DNA of 54,671 nucleotides from an uncultured Lachnospiraceae bacterium (GCA_947650005.1 CANSTU010000013.1:1-54671), one strand, 5' to 3'; shown: positions 1 to 7,768, numbered from the stretch's first letter. Translations and numbers: made by a program. Notes: generated by a model not told the origin, from the letters alone.

Positions 1-17
1 CCACCTGTATTGCAGTT

Positions 18-72
18 TTTATCTGCTAATAAATGGGGAGAAGCGTATTCTGCCTGTTTATTAGCAGATAAA
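18..72. repeat. 16-bp perfect inverted repeat
   Basis: TTTATCTGCTAATAAA at 18-33 is repeated as its exact reverse complement at 57-72, with a 23-nt spacer. It lies just upstream of the excisionase-like gene. No T-run follows, so it may be a protein-binding site or RNA hairpin of the element's excision region rather than a terminator. Confidence 0.6.
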
Positions 73-96
73 GCTGTGCGATGATTGGAGGAATTT

Positions 97-285
97 ATGG
101 TAAAAAAAGTAGACAGAAAGAAATTTGTCAGATATAAGGAAGGTGCAGAAATTTACAGCATGGGTTTGACAAAATTTCAGGAGCTTGCAAAGCAGGCAAA
201 CGCTATCTATAAGGTGGATAAATTAGTGTTGGTAAATTGTGATATTTTCGAGCAGTATCTGGAGTCTTTTAGAGTAAGTGAGTGA
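97..285 (+). CDS. Excisionase-like small DNA-binding protein (Tn916-type Xis)
   Basis: 62-aa basic protein. The central stretch (YKEGAEIYSMGLTKFQELAK) resembles the winged-helix DNA-binding excisionases placed just before the integrase in Tn916-like elements. Such proteins bend the element ends and direct Int towards excision. The start is set at ATG 97 because GGAGGAA lies 5 nt upstream; a TTG at 85 overlaps that site. It precedes an RHH gene and the integrase on the same strand, which supports the role. Family assignment is by appearance and position only. Confidence 0.65.
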   Translation: MVKKVDRKKFVRYKEGAEIYSMGLTKFQELAKQANAIYKVDKLVLVNCDIFEQYLESFRVSE

Positions 286-316
286 TTAAGGCAAAGAGAG
301 TTTCGTGACAAATAAT

Positions 317-362
317 CGTTCTACAAAAAGTTCTTGACTTTTCGTAGAACGGGAATTATAAT
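317..362 (+). promoter_or_regulatory. Sigma-A promoter with palindromic operator for the RHH gene
   Basis: The -35 TTGACT (334-339) and -10 TATAAT (357-362) are 17 nt apart. An inverted repeat overlaps the -35: CGTTCTACAAAAAG (317-330) and CTTTTCGTAGAACG (338-351), with one mismatch. This fits autorepression by the RHH protein encoded next. Confidence 0.75.
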
Positions 363-392
363 GGTATTAGTTATGAAGGAGGTGCATAGTAA

Positions 393-569
393 ATGCCGAG
401 AACGGGACGTCCAAAGACCGACTCGCCTAAGCTGAGGTCGTTAAGCCTTCGGGTTGACGATGCGGAGTATGAGAAGCTGAAAGACTATGCTGCCAAACAT
501 GACATGACCATAACGCAGGTGCTACAAAAGGGTGTTGAAATCCAATACTCAATGGAAGAAAGTAAGTAG
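393..569 (+). CDS. Ribbon-helix-helix (CopG-like) regulator in the excision/integration module
   Basis: 58-aa protein. The N-terminus contains GRPKTDSPK, followed by a beta-strand (LRSLSLRVD) and two helices ending in VLQKGVEIQY, the usual RHH/Arc pattern. GGAGG lies 8 nt before ATG 393. The upstream promoter carries a palindrome, so autoregulation is likely, and it may also control int 43 nt downstream. The N-terminal GRPK-D-PK signature recurs in the prophage RHH gene at 38572. Function is inferred from fold and context. Confidence 0.7.
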   Translation: MPRTGRPKTDSPKLRSLSLRVDDAEYEKLKDYAAKHDMTITQVLQKGVEIQYSMEESK

Positions 570-611
570 CAGTACGAAATATCTCTTTCCTTTTGAAAGA
601 AAGGAGCAGAG

Positions 612-1847
612 ATGGCAAAAGCAAGAAAAGACCATAGAGGTAGGGCTTTACGGAAAGGGGAAATCCAGCGCAAGGATAAATCATATATGTATACCTATAC
701 TGATCCTTATGGGAAAAGACGGTATATATATGCGAATGATTTAGTAGAGCTTAGGGAAAAAGAAAAGCGGCTGATGAAAGACCAGCTTGACGGTCTGGAT
801 GTATATGCGGCAGGAAACGCCGATTTGAATTTTGTTTTTGACAGGTATATCACAACAAAAACAGAGTTAAGGCGGACAACCTACACAAATTACACCTATA
901 TGTATGACCGATTTGTAAGGGATGAGTTCGGGAAACGGAAGATTGGGACGATTAAGTATTCAGATGTGTTGTATTTCTATTATCACCTGTTAAATGACAG
1001 GGGGATGCAGATTAACACCCTTGAAACAATTCATACCGTCCTCCACCCGACATTTCAGCTTGCAGTGCGGGATGACATCATCAGAAACAATCCGAGCGAT
1101 GGAGTGATGGCTCAAATCAAGAAGAAGCCGGGGAAAAATCATGGTGTACGCCATGCCCTCACACTGGATCAGCAGAGAGCCTTTATGGACTACACAGCCA
1201 AAAGCCCGGTATATTGCCATTGGACACCGTTCTTTACAGTATTATTAGGAACAGGGTGCAGGATTGGTGAAGCAATCGGCTTGAGGTGGGAGGATATAGA
1301 TTTTGCAAAGAGGACAATCAGCATAAACCATAGCGTTACTTATTATCCCCGGCGAAATGATACTACAAAATGTGAGTTTGGAGTATCCCTCCCGAAAACA
1401 GAAGCGGGTATCCGCACGATTCCCATGATGGACGCAGTATATGAAGCGTTCCAAGAGGAATACAGCGAGCAGAAGGAAGAAGGGTTCAATACTACGGTGG
1501 TTGACGGAATGACAGGCTTTATTTTCAGCAACCGCTTTGGCAATCTTCATAATCCGCAAGCTGTAAACAGGGCAATCAAGCGGATATACGAATCGTACAA
1601 TGCAGAGGAAGTGTTAAATGCTAAAAAAGAAAAAAGGCAGCCAGTCATAATACCTCACTTCTCATGCCACCATTTAAGGCATACCTTTTGTACAAGGTTC
1701 TGCGAGAAGGAAACAAATGTGAAAGTGATACAGGCGATTATGGGACACGCCAATATTGAAACAACGATGGACATATATGCCGAAGTCACTGACATGAAGA
1801 AACAGGAAGCAATACAAAATTTATCACGCAATCTTGATGTATTTTAG
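612..1847 (+). CDS. int: Tyrosine recombinase / integrase, Tn916 family
   Basis: 411 aa. It has an N-terminal arm-binding region (about 1-70), a SAM-like core-binding domain (about 70-165) and a C-terminal catalytic domain. Visible catalytic residues are R217 (GTGCRIGEA), K262, H353 and R356 (HHLRH), H379 (MGHAN) and the nucleophile Y389 (MDIYAEV). The family catalyses site-specific strand exchange at the ends of conjugative transposons. AAGGAGCAG precedes ATG 612. It is the last gene of the element, and the AT-rich stretch after it should hold the attachment site. All active-site residues are present, so it looks functional. Confidence 0.93.
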   Translation: MAKARKDHRGRALRKGEIQRKDKSYMYTYTDPYGKRRYIYANDLVELREKEKRLMKDQLDGLDVYAAGNADLNFVFDRYITTKTELRRTTYTNYTYMYDRFVRDEFGKRKIGTIKYSDVLYFYYHLLNDRGMQINTLETIHTVLHPTFQLAVRDDIIRNNPSDGVMAQIKKKPGKNHGVRHALTLDQQRAFMDYTAKSPVYCHWTPFFTVLLGTGCRIGEAIGLRWEDIDFAKRTISINHSVTYYPRRNDTTKCEFGVSLPKTEAGIRTIPMMDAVYEAFQEEYSEQKEEGFNTTVVDGMTGFIFSNRFGNLHNPQAVNRAIKRIYESYNAEEVLNAKKEKRQPVIIPHFSCHHLRHTFCTRFCEKETNVKVIQAIMGHANIETTMDIYAEVTDMKKQEAIQNLSRNLDVF

Positions 1848-1987
1848 GAAAGAGTCCGAAACGGATAAGTGAGTACAGCAAATTGTGTGGTTTACAACAA
1901 ATTTACATCAAATTTGAAGTTTTACTGGTAGAATAACACATCATAATGAAGTGTTGAATTGTAAGAGAAAAGCGGAGATAAGCGGTT
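1848..1987. other. Probable right end of the integrated element (att region)
   Basis: 140 nt between int and the next gene, strongly AT-rich, with a short repeated CAAATTT (around 1908-1930) and AACAC/GTGTT arms near 1936-1956. In Tn916-like elements the int stop codon lies close to the element end, so the junction with host DNA is expected here. The crossover sequence cannot be fixed without the left end or an empty site. Confidence 0.4.
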
Positions 1988-2269
1988 ATGAATAATAATG
2001 AAGTAACTCGATTGCCTTTCCTGTGCGATGAGAAACAGATTGCAGCCATAAGCCGTCAGTTGGAAGAGCAGGGTGCGGGGTATCCTCTGCGCCAGGAGCG
2101 CCTTTGCTATTATTGCTATGAGTCCTTTTTTCTTTATTTGACGGAGTATATGGAAAATATCTTATGTGCGCAGGAGGAAGGACGCAGGCAGCGTATGGAA
2201 AAGGCGCTGGCGGGTTATCTTGCGGATAATTGGATCTATAGGCAGCTGGGAATTGCGGATGCGATGTGA
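1988..2269 (+). CDS. Hypothetical protein, 93 aa
   Basis: No recognised family. The sequence is rich in aromatic residues and cysteine in the middle (LCYYCYESFFLYL), then amphipathic helices (RRQRMEKALAGYLADNW). The upstream purine tract (CGGAGATAAGCGG) is a weak ribosome binding site. It is the first gene to the right of the element's presumed end, so it may be a host gene whose original promoter was displaced. Reality as a gene is probable but not certain. Confidence 0.45.
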   Translation: MNNNEVTRLPFLCDEKQIAAISRQLEEQGAGYPLRQERLCYYCYESFFLYLTEYMENILCAQEEGRRQRMEKALAGYLADNWIYRQLGIADAM

Positions 2270-2417
2270 GGGCCCAGCTAAGGGGCGATGCCTGAAAGGG
2301 CAGGAATCGGGCCTGCGGACTGGAATCCGGCAGAGGTAAACGGGGCAGCGGGGGCAATTGTTTGTAACGGCAGGCATGGGAGAAAGTTTGGCTTTAGGAG
2401 AACGGAGGGATGGAGCT

Positions 2418-2840
2418 ATGAAAATAAAAACTTCGCTACTGTGACTTCTCACGGCGGTCTGTTTGGTGATCACAGTGTTTCTGTGGTTTGCTATGGATCA
2501 AAGCGAACCGGAGTACGAGGAAGTGAAGGCGATGGTGGTGAGCACGGGAAGCCGGTCGCTGTTCAATAAGAAAACGGGGAACCGAACCACTTTCTATGAG
2601 GTTATGGTGAAATATGAGGGAAAAGAACAGAAGCTGCACAACGTCCATGGGCTTGCGGGCTATTCTGAGGGCGGCATGGTCAAGGCCTATCTGTATAATG
2701 GAAAACTCTATGCGAACGTGGAGGGCGTGAAAACTTCCACGCCGGTTGCAATCGCTTATTTCACTTTTCTCTTCGGCACCTTTGGTATGTTCGGATACAC
2801 GCTGTACCTGATGAGCAAGCAACAATCCCAGAAGAGGTAA
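2418..2840 (+). pseudogene. DUF3592-like membrane protein interrupted by an in-frame TGA
   Basis: Reading from ATG 2418 (GGAGGG 8 nt upstream) gives MKIKTSLL, a TGA at 2442-2444, then LLTAVCLVITVFLWFAMDQ in the same frame. The stop thus cuts a hydrophobic N-terminal segment. The rest is intact: an extracytoplasmic stretch with VVSTGSRS, then a second membrane segment (AYFTFLFGTFGMFGYTLYLM). Two membrane segments around a short domain fit DUF3592. A downstream TTG (2463) could restart translation but has no good ribosome binding site. Nonsense mutation, readthrough or base error cannot be told apart from the sequence. Confidence 0.6.
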
Positions 2841-2854
2841 AGCGCAAGCTGCCT

Positions 2855-3173
2855 AAAATCCTTGGCTTGATAGCAGGCGTCCATGAGAGCCCTTTTGGGC
2901 TGACGGTTTGCTCCGCTGGGAAGCGACCGCAAGGCAGGCCCACGGCTCATCGATCCTTTCCGGGTTCCTTCCATGCCATGAAGGAGAAACCTGCTTCCCT
3001 GGAGGGCCTTACCCCGACAGGGAAGCGTCCAGGGTTCTCTGGAATGTCCGGCATGGCCGGAACCCGGAAAGGATCGATGAGCCGTGGGCCTGCCTTGCGG
3101 TCGCTTCCCAGCGGAGTAAACCGTCAGCCCAAAAGGGCTCTTATGGACGCCTGTTTCCTGGCCGAGGATTTTT
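2855..3173. repeat. Long imperfect palindromic element, copy A
   Basis: The arms 2874-2968 and 3059-3153 are both 95 nt and differ at only about two positions, both read as G-U pairs in RNA. The pairing continues less perfectly out to 2855 and 3173. The 90-nt core (2969-3058) has its own stem GCTTCCCTG/CAGGGAAGC (2993-3001 with 3018-3026) and an outer CATGCC/GGCATG pair. About 69 of 90 core bases match the reverse complement of the core at 5956-6046. It lies between two convergent genes and includes the last codons of the AraC-type gene. Confidence 0.85.
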
Positions 3174-4073
3174 GTGATTAGGACAGCCCTTTTTGCACAG
3201 CTTCCGATATTGCCGGGGGCTGCATCCCATCTTTTTTTGAAATACTTTCGTATAGTAGTTGGAATCTGAAAATCCTGCCCTTTCCGCCACAAGGCCGATA
3301 GGATCTTCTCCGGCGGTCAGCTCTTCCAGGCTGCGTTCGATGCGGTATTCCTGGAGAAAGACGGAAAGGGGCTGGTTCATGTAACGCTTAAAGAGCCGGC
3401 AGCATTCGCTCTCGCATAGATGGATATGGTCTGAGATATCCTTCAAGAGGATCTTTTGGCTGTAGTTTTTCTCTATATAGCCGAGAATTTTTCGAATGCG
3501 TTCGTATTCCGTCCGACTGTGGGCGTTGCAATGGGGTGTGGGTTGCTGGTGGGAGAGAAGTTCTTTCCAGAGCAGCTGTAGCCCGGCCGTGATTTCCAGT
3601 TCGTAAAAGGGCGGCTTATGTTCGTCCAGCCGCAGGAGGTTTCCCACGATTTTCCCAAAGGAGCCATGCCAGCTCTCAGAATGGTCGAAATGGATGGCCG
3701 GGAGGGAGAAGTCCCACAGGAGGGGTTCCACATAGTCCGTATGGATGCTGCTTTGGGAAAAGCCATAAATGAGCCTGGCGGAAAAGGTGACGGCGGTGTA
3801 AACGCAGTCAGCGGCATCCTGCATGAAGCCTGCGTGGAGCACGTTCGCGTTCCCAAACAGCAGATCCCCTGCCTTCAGGGAAAAACTCTGATCATTAACC
3901 CGATAGGTCATTCTTCCTTCTTCCACTATGGTAATCTCGATTTCCGGATGCCAGTGCCACAGGAAAGAGCCGGACTCATACCTGGAAAGCCTTTCATGGC
4001 TTACCAGAAAAGGGAAACCGTCGCTTCCGTGCTTCTTTGTTTCTTTCTGAAAAGAATCGGTGATAATCTGCAT
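3141..4073 (-). CDS. AraC-family transcriptional regulator (cupin sensor + double HTH)
   Basis: 310 aa. The N-terminal cupin-like domain (about 20-110) carries HWHPEIEITIVEEG, where such regulators bind a small ligand, often a sugar. The C-terminal AraC DNA-binding domain (about 195-295) shows two HTHs: KILLKDISDHIHLCESECCRLF and the signature IGLVAERAGFSDSNYYTKVF ahead of KKMGCSPRQYR. It is divergent from galK, so control of galactose use is plausible but unproven. The last 11 codons read into the palindromic element, giving a tail (NHKNPRPGNRRP) not expected in the family. Confidence 0.88.
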   Translation of the reverse strand: MQIITDSFQKETKKHGSDGFPFLVSHERLSRYESGSFLWHWHPEIEITIVEEGRMTYRVNDQSFSLKAGDLLFGNANVLHAGFMQDAADCVYTAVTFSARLIYGFSQSSIHTDYVEPLLWDFSLPAIHFDHSESWHGSFGKIVGNLLRLDEHKPPFYELEITAGLQLLWKELLSHQQPTPHCNAHSRTEYERIRKILGYIEKNYSQKILLKDISDHIHLCESECCRLFKRYMNQPLSVFLQEYRIERSLEELTAGEDPIGLVAERAGFSDSNYYTKVFQKKMGCSPRQYRKLCKKGCPNHKNPRPGNRRP

Positions 4074-4107
4074 ATTCTTGTTCCTGTGATCAGATTAAAA
4101 TTTCAAT

Positions 4108-4147
4108 CTCCCTGATTTGTCTGCCCGCTAAAGCGGACAGGCGGGAG
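4108..4147 (+). promoter_or_regulatory. 40-nt SD-pairing leader motif, copy 1 (no gene behind it)
   Basis: CTCCC (4108-4112) can pair with GGGAG (4143-4147). An inner hairpin TGCCCGC-TAAA-GCGGACA (4122-4139) lies between. The sequence aligns without gaps to 4534-4573 and 45628-45667. Here the ATG that follows at 4153 is immediately closed by TAA, so no normal gene is attached. The nearby 36-codon frame from ATG 4159 to 4269 is hydrophobic (TALWAAVVVSTSVAVL) but doubtful. Confidence 0.6.
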
Positions 4148-4533
4148 CAAATATGTAAATGGTTCTATATATGGCTAATTCGACAGCTCTGTGGGCAGCC
4201 GTTGTTGTTTCCACATCGGTGGCAGTATTGCCCGGCGGACCGCACGAACCATTCCTGCAATCATCATGAACGAACTAAAAAAACCGTTTACTCTTTATTC
4301 CTTTTCTTAACCTGTCTCAATATTTTACCTATATATTACTATATAAATAAGATAAAACGCAAGATATTACTTCTATTGGCGAGGATAATCAAGGTTTTTT
4401 CCGACTCGGGAGGTAGAATGGAGGAGAAGGGAAGCCGCGGCCATTATCCCTTGGGAAAACGAGGAAGGAACGGGTGAAGAGCCGCCCTATGGCGGCAGAA
4501 TGAGAGGAAGAGTGAAAGATTAAAATCTTTTAT
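4148..4533 (+). other. galK upstream region with possible small peptides
   Basis: 386 nt without a clear gene. It holds an AT-rich block (4315-4370), then GGGAGG before a 19-codon frame (ATG 4418 to 4477). A compact hairpin GCCGCC-CTAT-GGCGGC lies at 4481-4496, and an AAAGATT/AATCTTT pair at 4515-4530 just before the second leader motif. A promoter for galK probably lies in the AT-rich block, but no single -35/-10 pair stands out. Confidence 0.35.
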
Positions 4534-4573
4534 TCCCCTAATTTGTACGCGCGCCGAAGCGCGCAGATGGGAG
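4534..4573 (+). promoter_or_regulatory. 40-nt SD-pairing leader motif, copy 2 (galK leader)
   Basis: TCCC (4534-4537) can pair with GGGA of the galK ribosome binding site (4569-4572). The inner stem GCGCGC-CGAA-GCGCGC (4549-4564) is fully paired. Start codon ATG 4580 lies 6 nt beyond. The same architecture occurs at 4108 and 45628, which suggests control of translation initiation. Confidence 0.7.
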
Positions 4574-4579
4574 CTAATA

Positions 4580-5824
4580 ATGAAATTACCAAGTCAAAAG
4601 GAATTTGTAAGGATCTATGGGGAGGGCAAAGAGAGCCTGATGCGATACCGTCACCTGGGAGAGAAGTTTTCGCGGCTCTATGGTCAGGAACAGACGGAAT
4701 TCTTCTCCGCGCCGGGACGGATGGAGTTGTTGGGAAACCATACGGATCATAACGGCGGAAAGGTAATTGCCGCCAGCATCGATATGGATACGATCGGGGC
4801 GGCGCGGCCCAATGGCAGCCAGGTTATCCGCATCCATAGCGAAGGATATGAGGGAGAGATCAGGGTGGATTTGTCTGACCTGAAAGAGGTGGAAAGGGGG
4901 CATGGTACGCAGGCTCTGACAGCCGGCCTGGCGGAAGGGATTCAAAGACTAGGGTTTCGGATCGGCGGGTTCGACGCCTTCCTTTCCTCAAGTGTGATTG
5001 CGGCCGCAGGCGTGAGTTCTTCCGCTTCCTTTGAAATGCTGGTCTGTGCAATAGCCAATCATTTTTTTAATGAGGGAGCCATGGATTGTGTAGATTACGC
5101 GCGGGCCGGACAATATGCGGAAAACGTATATTGGGAAAAAGCTTCCGGAATGATGGATCAGCTGGCCTGCGCTGTGGGCGGTATGATTCTGCTGGATTTT
5201 CAGGAAAAAGAAAAGCCGGTCTATCGTCGGATGACGTATTCTGCCAGAAAGGCGGGATATGGGGTGGTGATTGTAAACACCGGCAAGGGGCATGCTGACC
5301 TTGGCCAGGAGTATTCCCGGATTCCACTGGAGATGCGGGAAGCGGCATACGCCCTTGGCGCAGAGCGGCTCTGTGAAGCCGGCCTGGATGACCTGCTGGC
5401 TGCCTGGGGACGGATTCCCAGTGACAGAGCATTTCTGAGGGCCATGCACTTTTTCCGGGAAAATGACCGGGTGAAGGAAGCGCAGAAGGCAATGGAGGAA
5501 GGGCAGACTGACAGACTGCTTCGGCTGTTAAACGAATCCGGCCATTCATCCTGGGAATGGCTGCAGAACTGCTATTGTCCGGAAGACTGCAAAGGACAGA
5601 AGGTGGCCCTGGCGCTGGCATTGACCCGGCTGTTTTTGGATAGAATCGGGGACGGCGCCTGCCGTGTGCATGGAGGAGGCTTCGCGGGAGTCATCCTGTG
5701 CGTTCTTCCGTTGGAGGCGGAGGATGCATATGTGGACTATATGGCCGGGTTTATGGGACGGGAGAATATCTTTCCCATGGAAATCAGACAGATCGGGGCG
5801 GTGAAGCTTCCTTTGGAAAAATAA
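4580..5824 (+). CDS. galK: Galactokinase (GHMP kinase family)
   Basis: 414 aa. It phosphorylates alpha-D-galactose to galactose-1-phosphate with ATP, the first committed step of the Leloir pathway, in the cytoplasm. Signatures: galactokinase motif APGRMELLGNHTDHN (about 44-58), the GHMP glycine/serine loop AAGVSSSASFEML (about 138-150), MMDQLACAVGG carrying the catalytic aspartate, and the C-terminal VHGGGFAGVILC. The motif has GNHTDHN where many homologues have GEHTDYN, seen in clostridial members. The start at 4580 follows GGGAG within a 40-nt structured leader. It is divergent from an AraC-type regulator; no galT or galE is beside it. Confidence 0.92.
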   Translation: MKLPSQKEFVRIYGEGKESLMRYRHLGEKFSRLYGQEQTEFFSAPGRMELLGNHTDHNGGKVIAASIDMDTIGAARPNGSQVIRIHSEGYEGEIRVDLSDLKEVERGHGTQALTAGLAEGIQRLGFRIGGFDAFLSSSVIAAAGVSSSASFEMLVCAIANHFFNEGAMDCVDYARAGQYAENVYWEKASGMMDQLACAVGGMILLDFQEKEKPVYRRMTYSARKAGYGVVIVNTGKGHADLGQEYSRIPLEMREAAYALGAERLCEAGLDDLLAAWGRIPSDRAFLRAMHFFRENDRVKEAQKAMEEGQTDRLLRLLNESGHSSWEWLQNCYCPEDCKGQKVALALALTRLFLDRIGDGACRVHGGGFAGVILCVLPLEAEDAYVDYMAGFMGRENIFPMEIRQIGAVKLPLEK

Positions 5825-5840
5825 AGATATCTGGCCCAAC

Positions 5841-6161
5841 GTGGCCAATTTAAGGCTATGGCTGCTCCCCTGCCAGGCGCTTGGCGGGCCGCAGGTGGAA
5901 ACGGCATGCCCCAGTCCCGATGGGAGAAGGCAGGCCATGGGATATTTTCGGACGCACGCATGCCGGGCATTGCGCCGAGCCCTGGACGCTTCCCAGTCAG
6001 GGTGTGGCCTTCCTGGGAAGCCGGTCTCGTCTCCATGGCATGAAAGGCGTCCGAAAATATCCCATGGCCCTGCCTTCTCCCATCGGGACTGGAGCATGCC
6101 GTTTCCGCCTGCGGCCCGTCAAGCGCCTGGCAGGGGGCAGCCATAGCCTTACATTTGCCAC
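5841..6161. repeat. Long imperfect palindromic element, copy B (inverted relative to copy A)
   Basis: Left arm 5841-5955 pairs with right arm 6047-6161 over about 115 nt, with a few G-U or C-A positions and single-base bulges. The 91-nt core (5956-6046) in reverse complement aligns without gaps to the core of copy A. Its inner stem is GCTTCCCAG/CTGGGAAGC (5988-5996 with 6013-6021), so the T-A pair of copy A is replaced by A-T. The arms differ from those of copy A yet stay self-complementary. It sits right after galK. Confidence 0.85.
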
Positions 6162-6279
6162 ATGGACGCTTGGCGTGTTGTCACTGCAATGTCCTATTTG
6201 CGAAAGGCGGAAAACGTGGTAAAATGAGAAACAAAACACAGCCTGCGGACGCCGCTGCTGGGAAAGGAAGCGAAAACTT

Positions 6280-7335
6280 ATGGGAAACAAAGAACGATTC
6301 ATACTTACAGCCCTCGTCCTGTTTCTGGCAGTAAGCCTGGCCGGATGCGGACAAAAAGAGGTGAGCAGTTCCTCGCGAGGGGAATCCGAAAGTGCGCTAC
6401 AGGAGGAAACCGAGGAGACGAGAGAAGAGGAGGAGACGAAAGAATCTGCCAAAGCGGAGGAGGAGACGATCCCTCCGGAGCAGATGGATCTGATTAAATA
6501 CAATTATTATGTGGATCTGAATAATGATATCGTTGAGATTTTGGACAGCGCCGGCTATTATTTTGAGGTGGTGGACTATGCGGAAGAGTTTTCCCTTCTG
6601 CCGGATACTGGACTTACCTATGGGTATCGGGTTTACGGCGCGAACAGCGATATCATAGACGACTGTCTCCAGCTTGCCGAGATGGATCCAGATTACGGGG
6701 AACTGGACGGGATGGTAAAGGAGATGGCGGAGCCTCTGCGGGAGCTGATGGATACCTTCCTGGCCATCAGAAGAAGCAGCGACTATGCCGACAATCAGTA
6801 TCAGAAAGCAAAAGAATATCATGCAATCATCTATGCGGCTGTGGATGTATTTGCCCCTCTGGGCTATGCTTATATGGATGCAATCTCGGAAATGGGAGAT
6901 GCCAGGATCGCTGCGGAGGAAGAAAAGATGAAGGCGGAAGGGGAACTGATCGCCTACAATGCCAGCAGGGGTATTACCATAGGGAGGCAGGTTCTCAAGG
7001 AGATCTCGGAGCAGGGAATTACCGATGAGTCGATTACGGAATTGGATTTGACGAAAATCCGCGCTCTGTATGAAGAACTGGTGGCTGTGGTGGGCGAACT
7101 GGATGCGGCTACTGCGGACAATGACCAGCTGATTAAGGAATCCCTGAGCAATTCCCGTCCCTTTGACGGGCTGTACGGCGCATTGATTCAGGCATTGGAG
7201 TGGATGATCATGCAGGTGGAAAGCGGAAAACCCGTGGATTTGAGCGGTTCTGGGGCGCCTTTGGGTTCCATCGGCCATTTTTCGGAGACGCTTAGCAAAT
7301 GTATTGAGCGATATAATACGGTCTTTGTGGAGTGA
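6280..7335 (+). CDS. Lipoprotein, DUF3829-like (YiiG type)
   Basis: 351 aa. The N-terminal signal (FILTALVLFLAVSLAGC) ends in a lipobox LAGC, so it should be processed by signal peptidase II and anchored on the outer face of the membrane at C23. A Ser/Glu-rich linker (about 28-62) is followed by a helical domain starting KYNYYVDLNNDIVEIL, which resembles DUF3829. The role of that family is unknown. It is a single gene between the palindromic element and a hairpin at 7386-7408. Confidence 0.7.
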   Translation: MGNKERFILTALVLFLAVSLAGCGQKEVSSSSRGESESALQEETEETREEEETKESAKAEEETIPPEQMDLIKYNYYVDLNNDIVEILDSAGYYFEVVDYAEEFSLLPDTGLTYGYRVYGANSDIIDDCLQLAEMDPDYGELDGMVKEMAEPLRELMDTFLAIRRSSDYADNQYQKAKEYHAIIYAAVDVFAPLGYAYMDAISEMGDARIAAEEEKMKAEGELIAYNASRGITIGRQVLKEISEQGITDESITELDLTKIRALYEELVAVVGELDAATADNDQLIKESLSNSRPFDGLYGALIQALEWMIMQVESGKPVDLSGSGAPLGSIGHFSETLSKCIERYNTVFVE

Positions 7336-7527
7336 TGGGAAAATGAGGGAGAGTATGACTTTTGCTGCATCATGCTAAGATAATCTTTTGCATTTGCCGG
7401 CTGCAAAATTAGAATCAATCGATCTGCCGGACAAGGCCAACGGGAGGAAGGGGCGTTGTTCGGGCTTGGGAGGCGGGGAAAATCCTGATGGTTTGCCGCC
7501 GGCATGCAGCGTGGAGGTAAGAATCCT
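7336..7527 (+). other. Intergenic region with a terminator-like hairpin
   Basis: TTTTGCA (7386-7392) and TGCAAAA (7402-7408) form a 7-bp stem with a 9-nt loop, fitting a weak bidirectional terminator after the lipoprotein gene. The rest is purine-rich and shows no gene I can support. Confidence 0.4.
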
Positions 7528-7758
7528 GTGAGAAAAATGGAGTTTAAGATGGAGCGGCCTGGCCTATTGGAGGAGGGGGCGCATGTGACAGTTACAGAGG
7601 GCGTCCTTCCCAGCAATTACTATTATATCATTGACCCCTCGCTGGCTATGTCAGGGAATTTTCCGTTCCGGGAACGCCTGCTTGCCAGAGAAGGGGATGT
7701 GGTTGCAATCGAAGAGAATGAAAGAGGGTTCTATGTGACGGTGGCCTTTGAAGAGTAG
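7528..7758 (+). CDS. Hypothetical protein, 76 aa
   Basis: Not recognised. A small beta-rich sequence (HVTVTEGVLPSNYYYIIDPSL; EGDVVAIEENERGFYVTVAFEE) without membrane segment or signal. GTG 7528 is chosen because GGAGG (7513-7517) lies 10 nt upstream; ATG 7537 is possible. It ends 10 nt before the end of the convergent HAD gene. Confidence 0.55.
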   Translation: MRKMEFKMERPGLLEEGAHVTVTEGVLPSNYYYIIDPSLAMSGNFPFRERLLAREGDVVAIEENERGFYVTVAFEE

Positions 7759-7768
7759 GAGGGGCTTG

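Noticed and set aside
2756-3292. Long open frames on both strands across the first palindrome
   Set aside because: They read the two arms of the palindrome and so look alike on both strands; they have no ribosome binding site and run into both neighbouring genes.
4202-4477. 91-codon frame upstream of galK
   Set aside because: Starts in the non-coding region without a ribosome binding site, and has a composition typical of AT-rich intergenic DNA; only the last 19 codons (from 4418) follow an SD.
2855-6161. Insertion sequence made of the two palindromes as inverted ends
   Set aside because: The DNA between them holds ordinary host genes (AraC-type regulator, galK), no transposase, and each copy is a complete palindrome by itself.
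5546-6503. Open frames on both strands across the second palindrome
   Set aside because: Same reason: they arise from self-complementary GC-rich arms and overlap galK or the lipoprotein gene.
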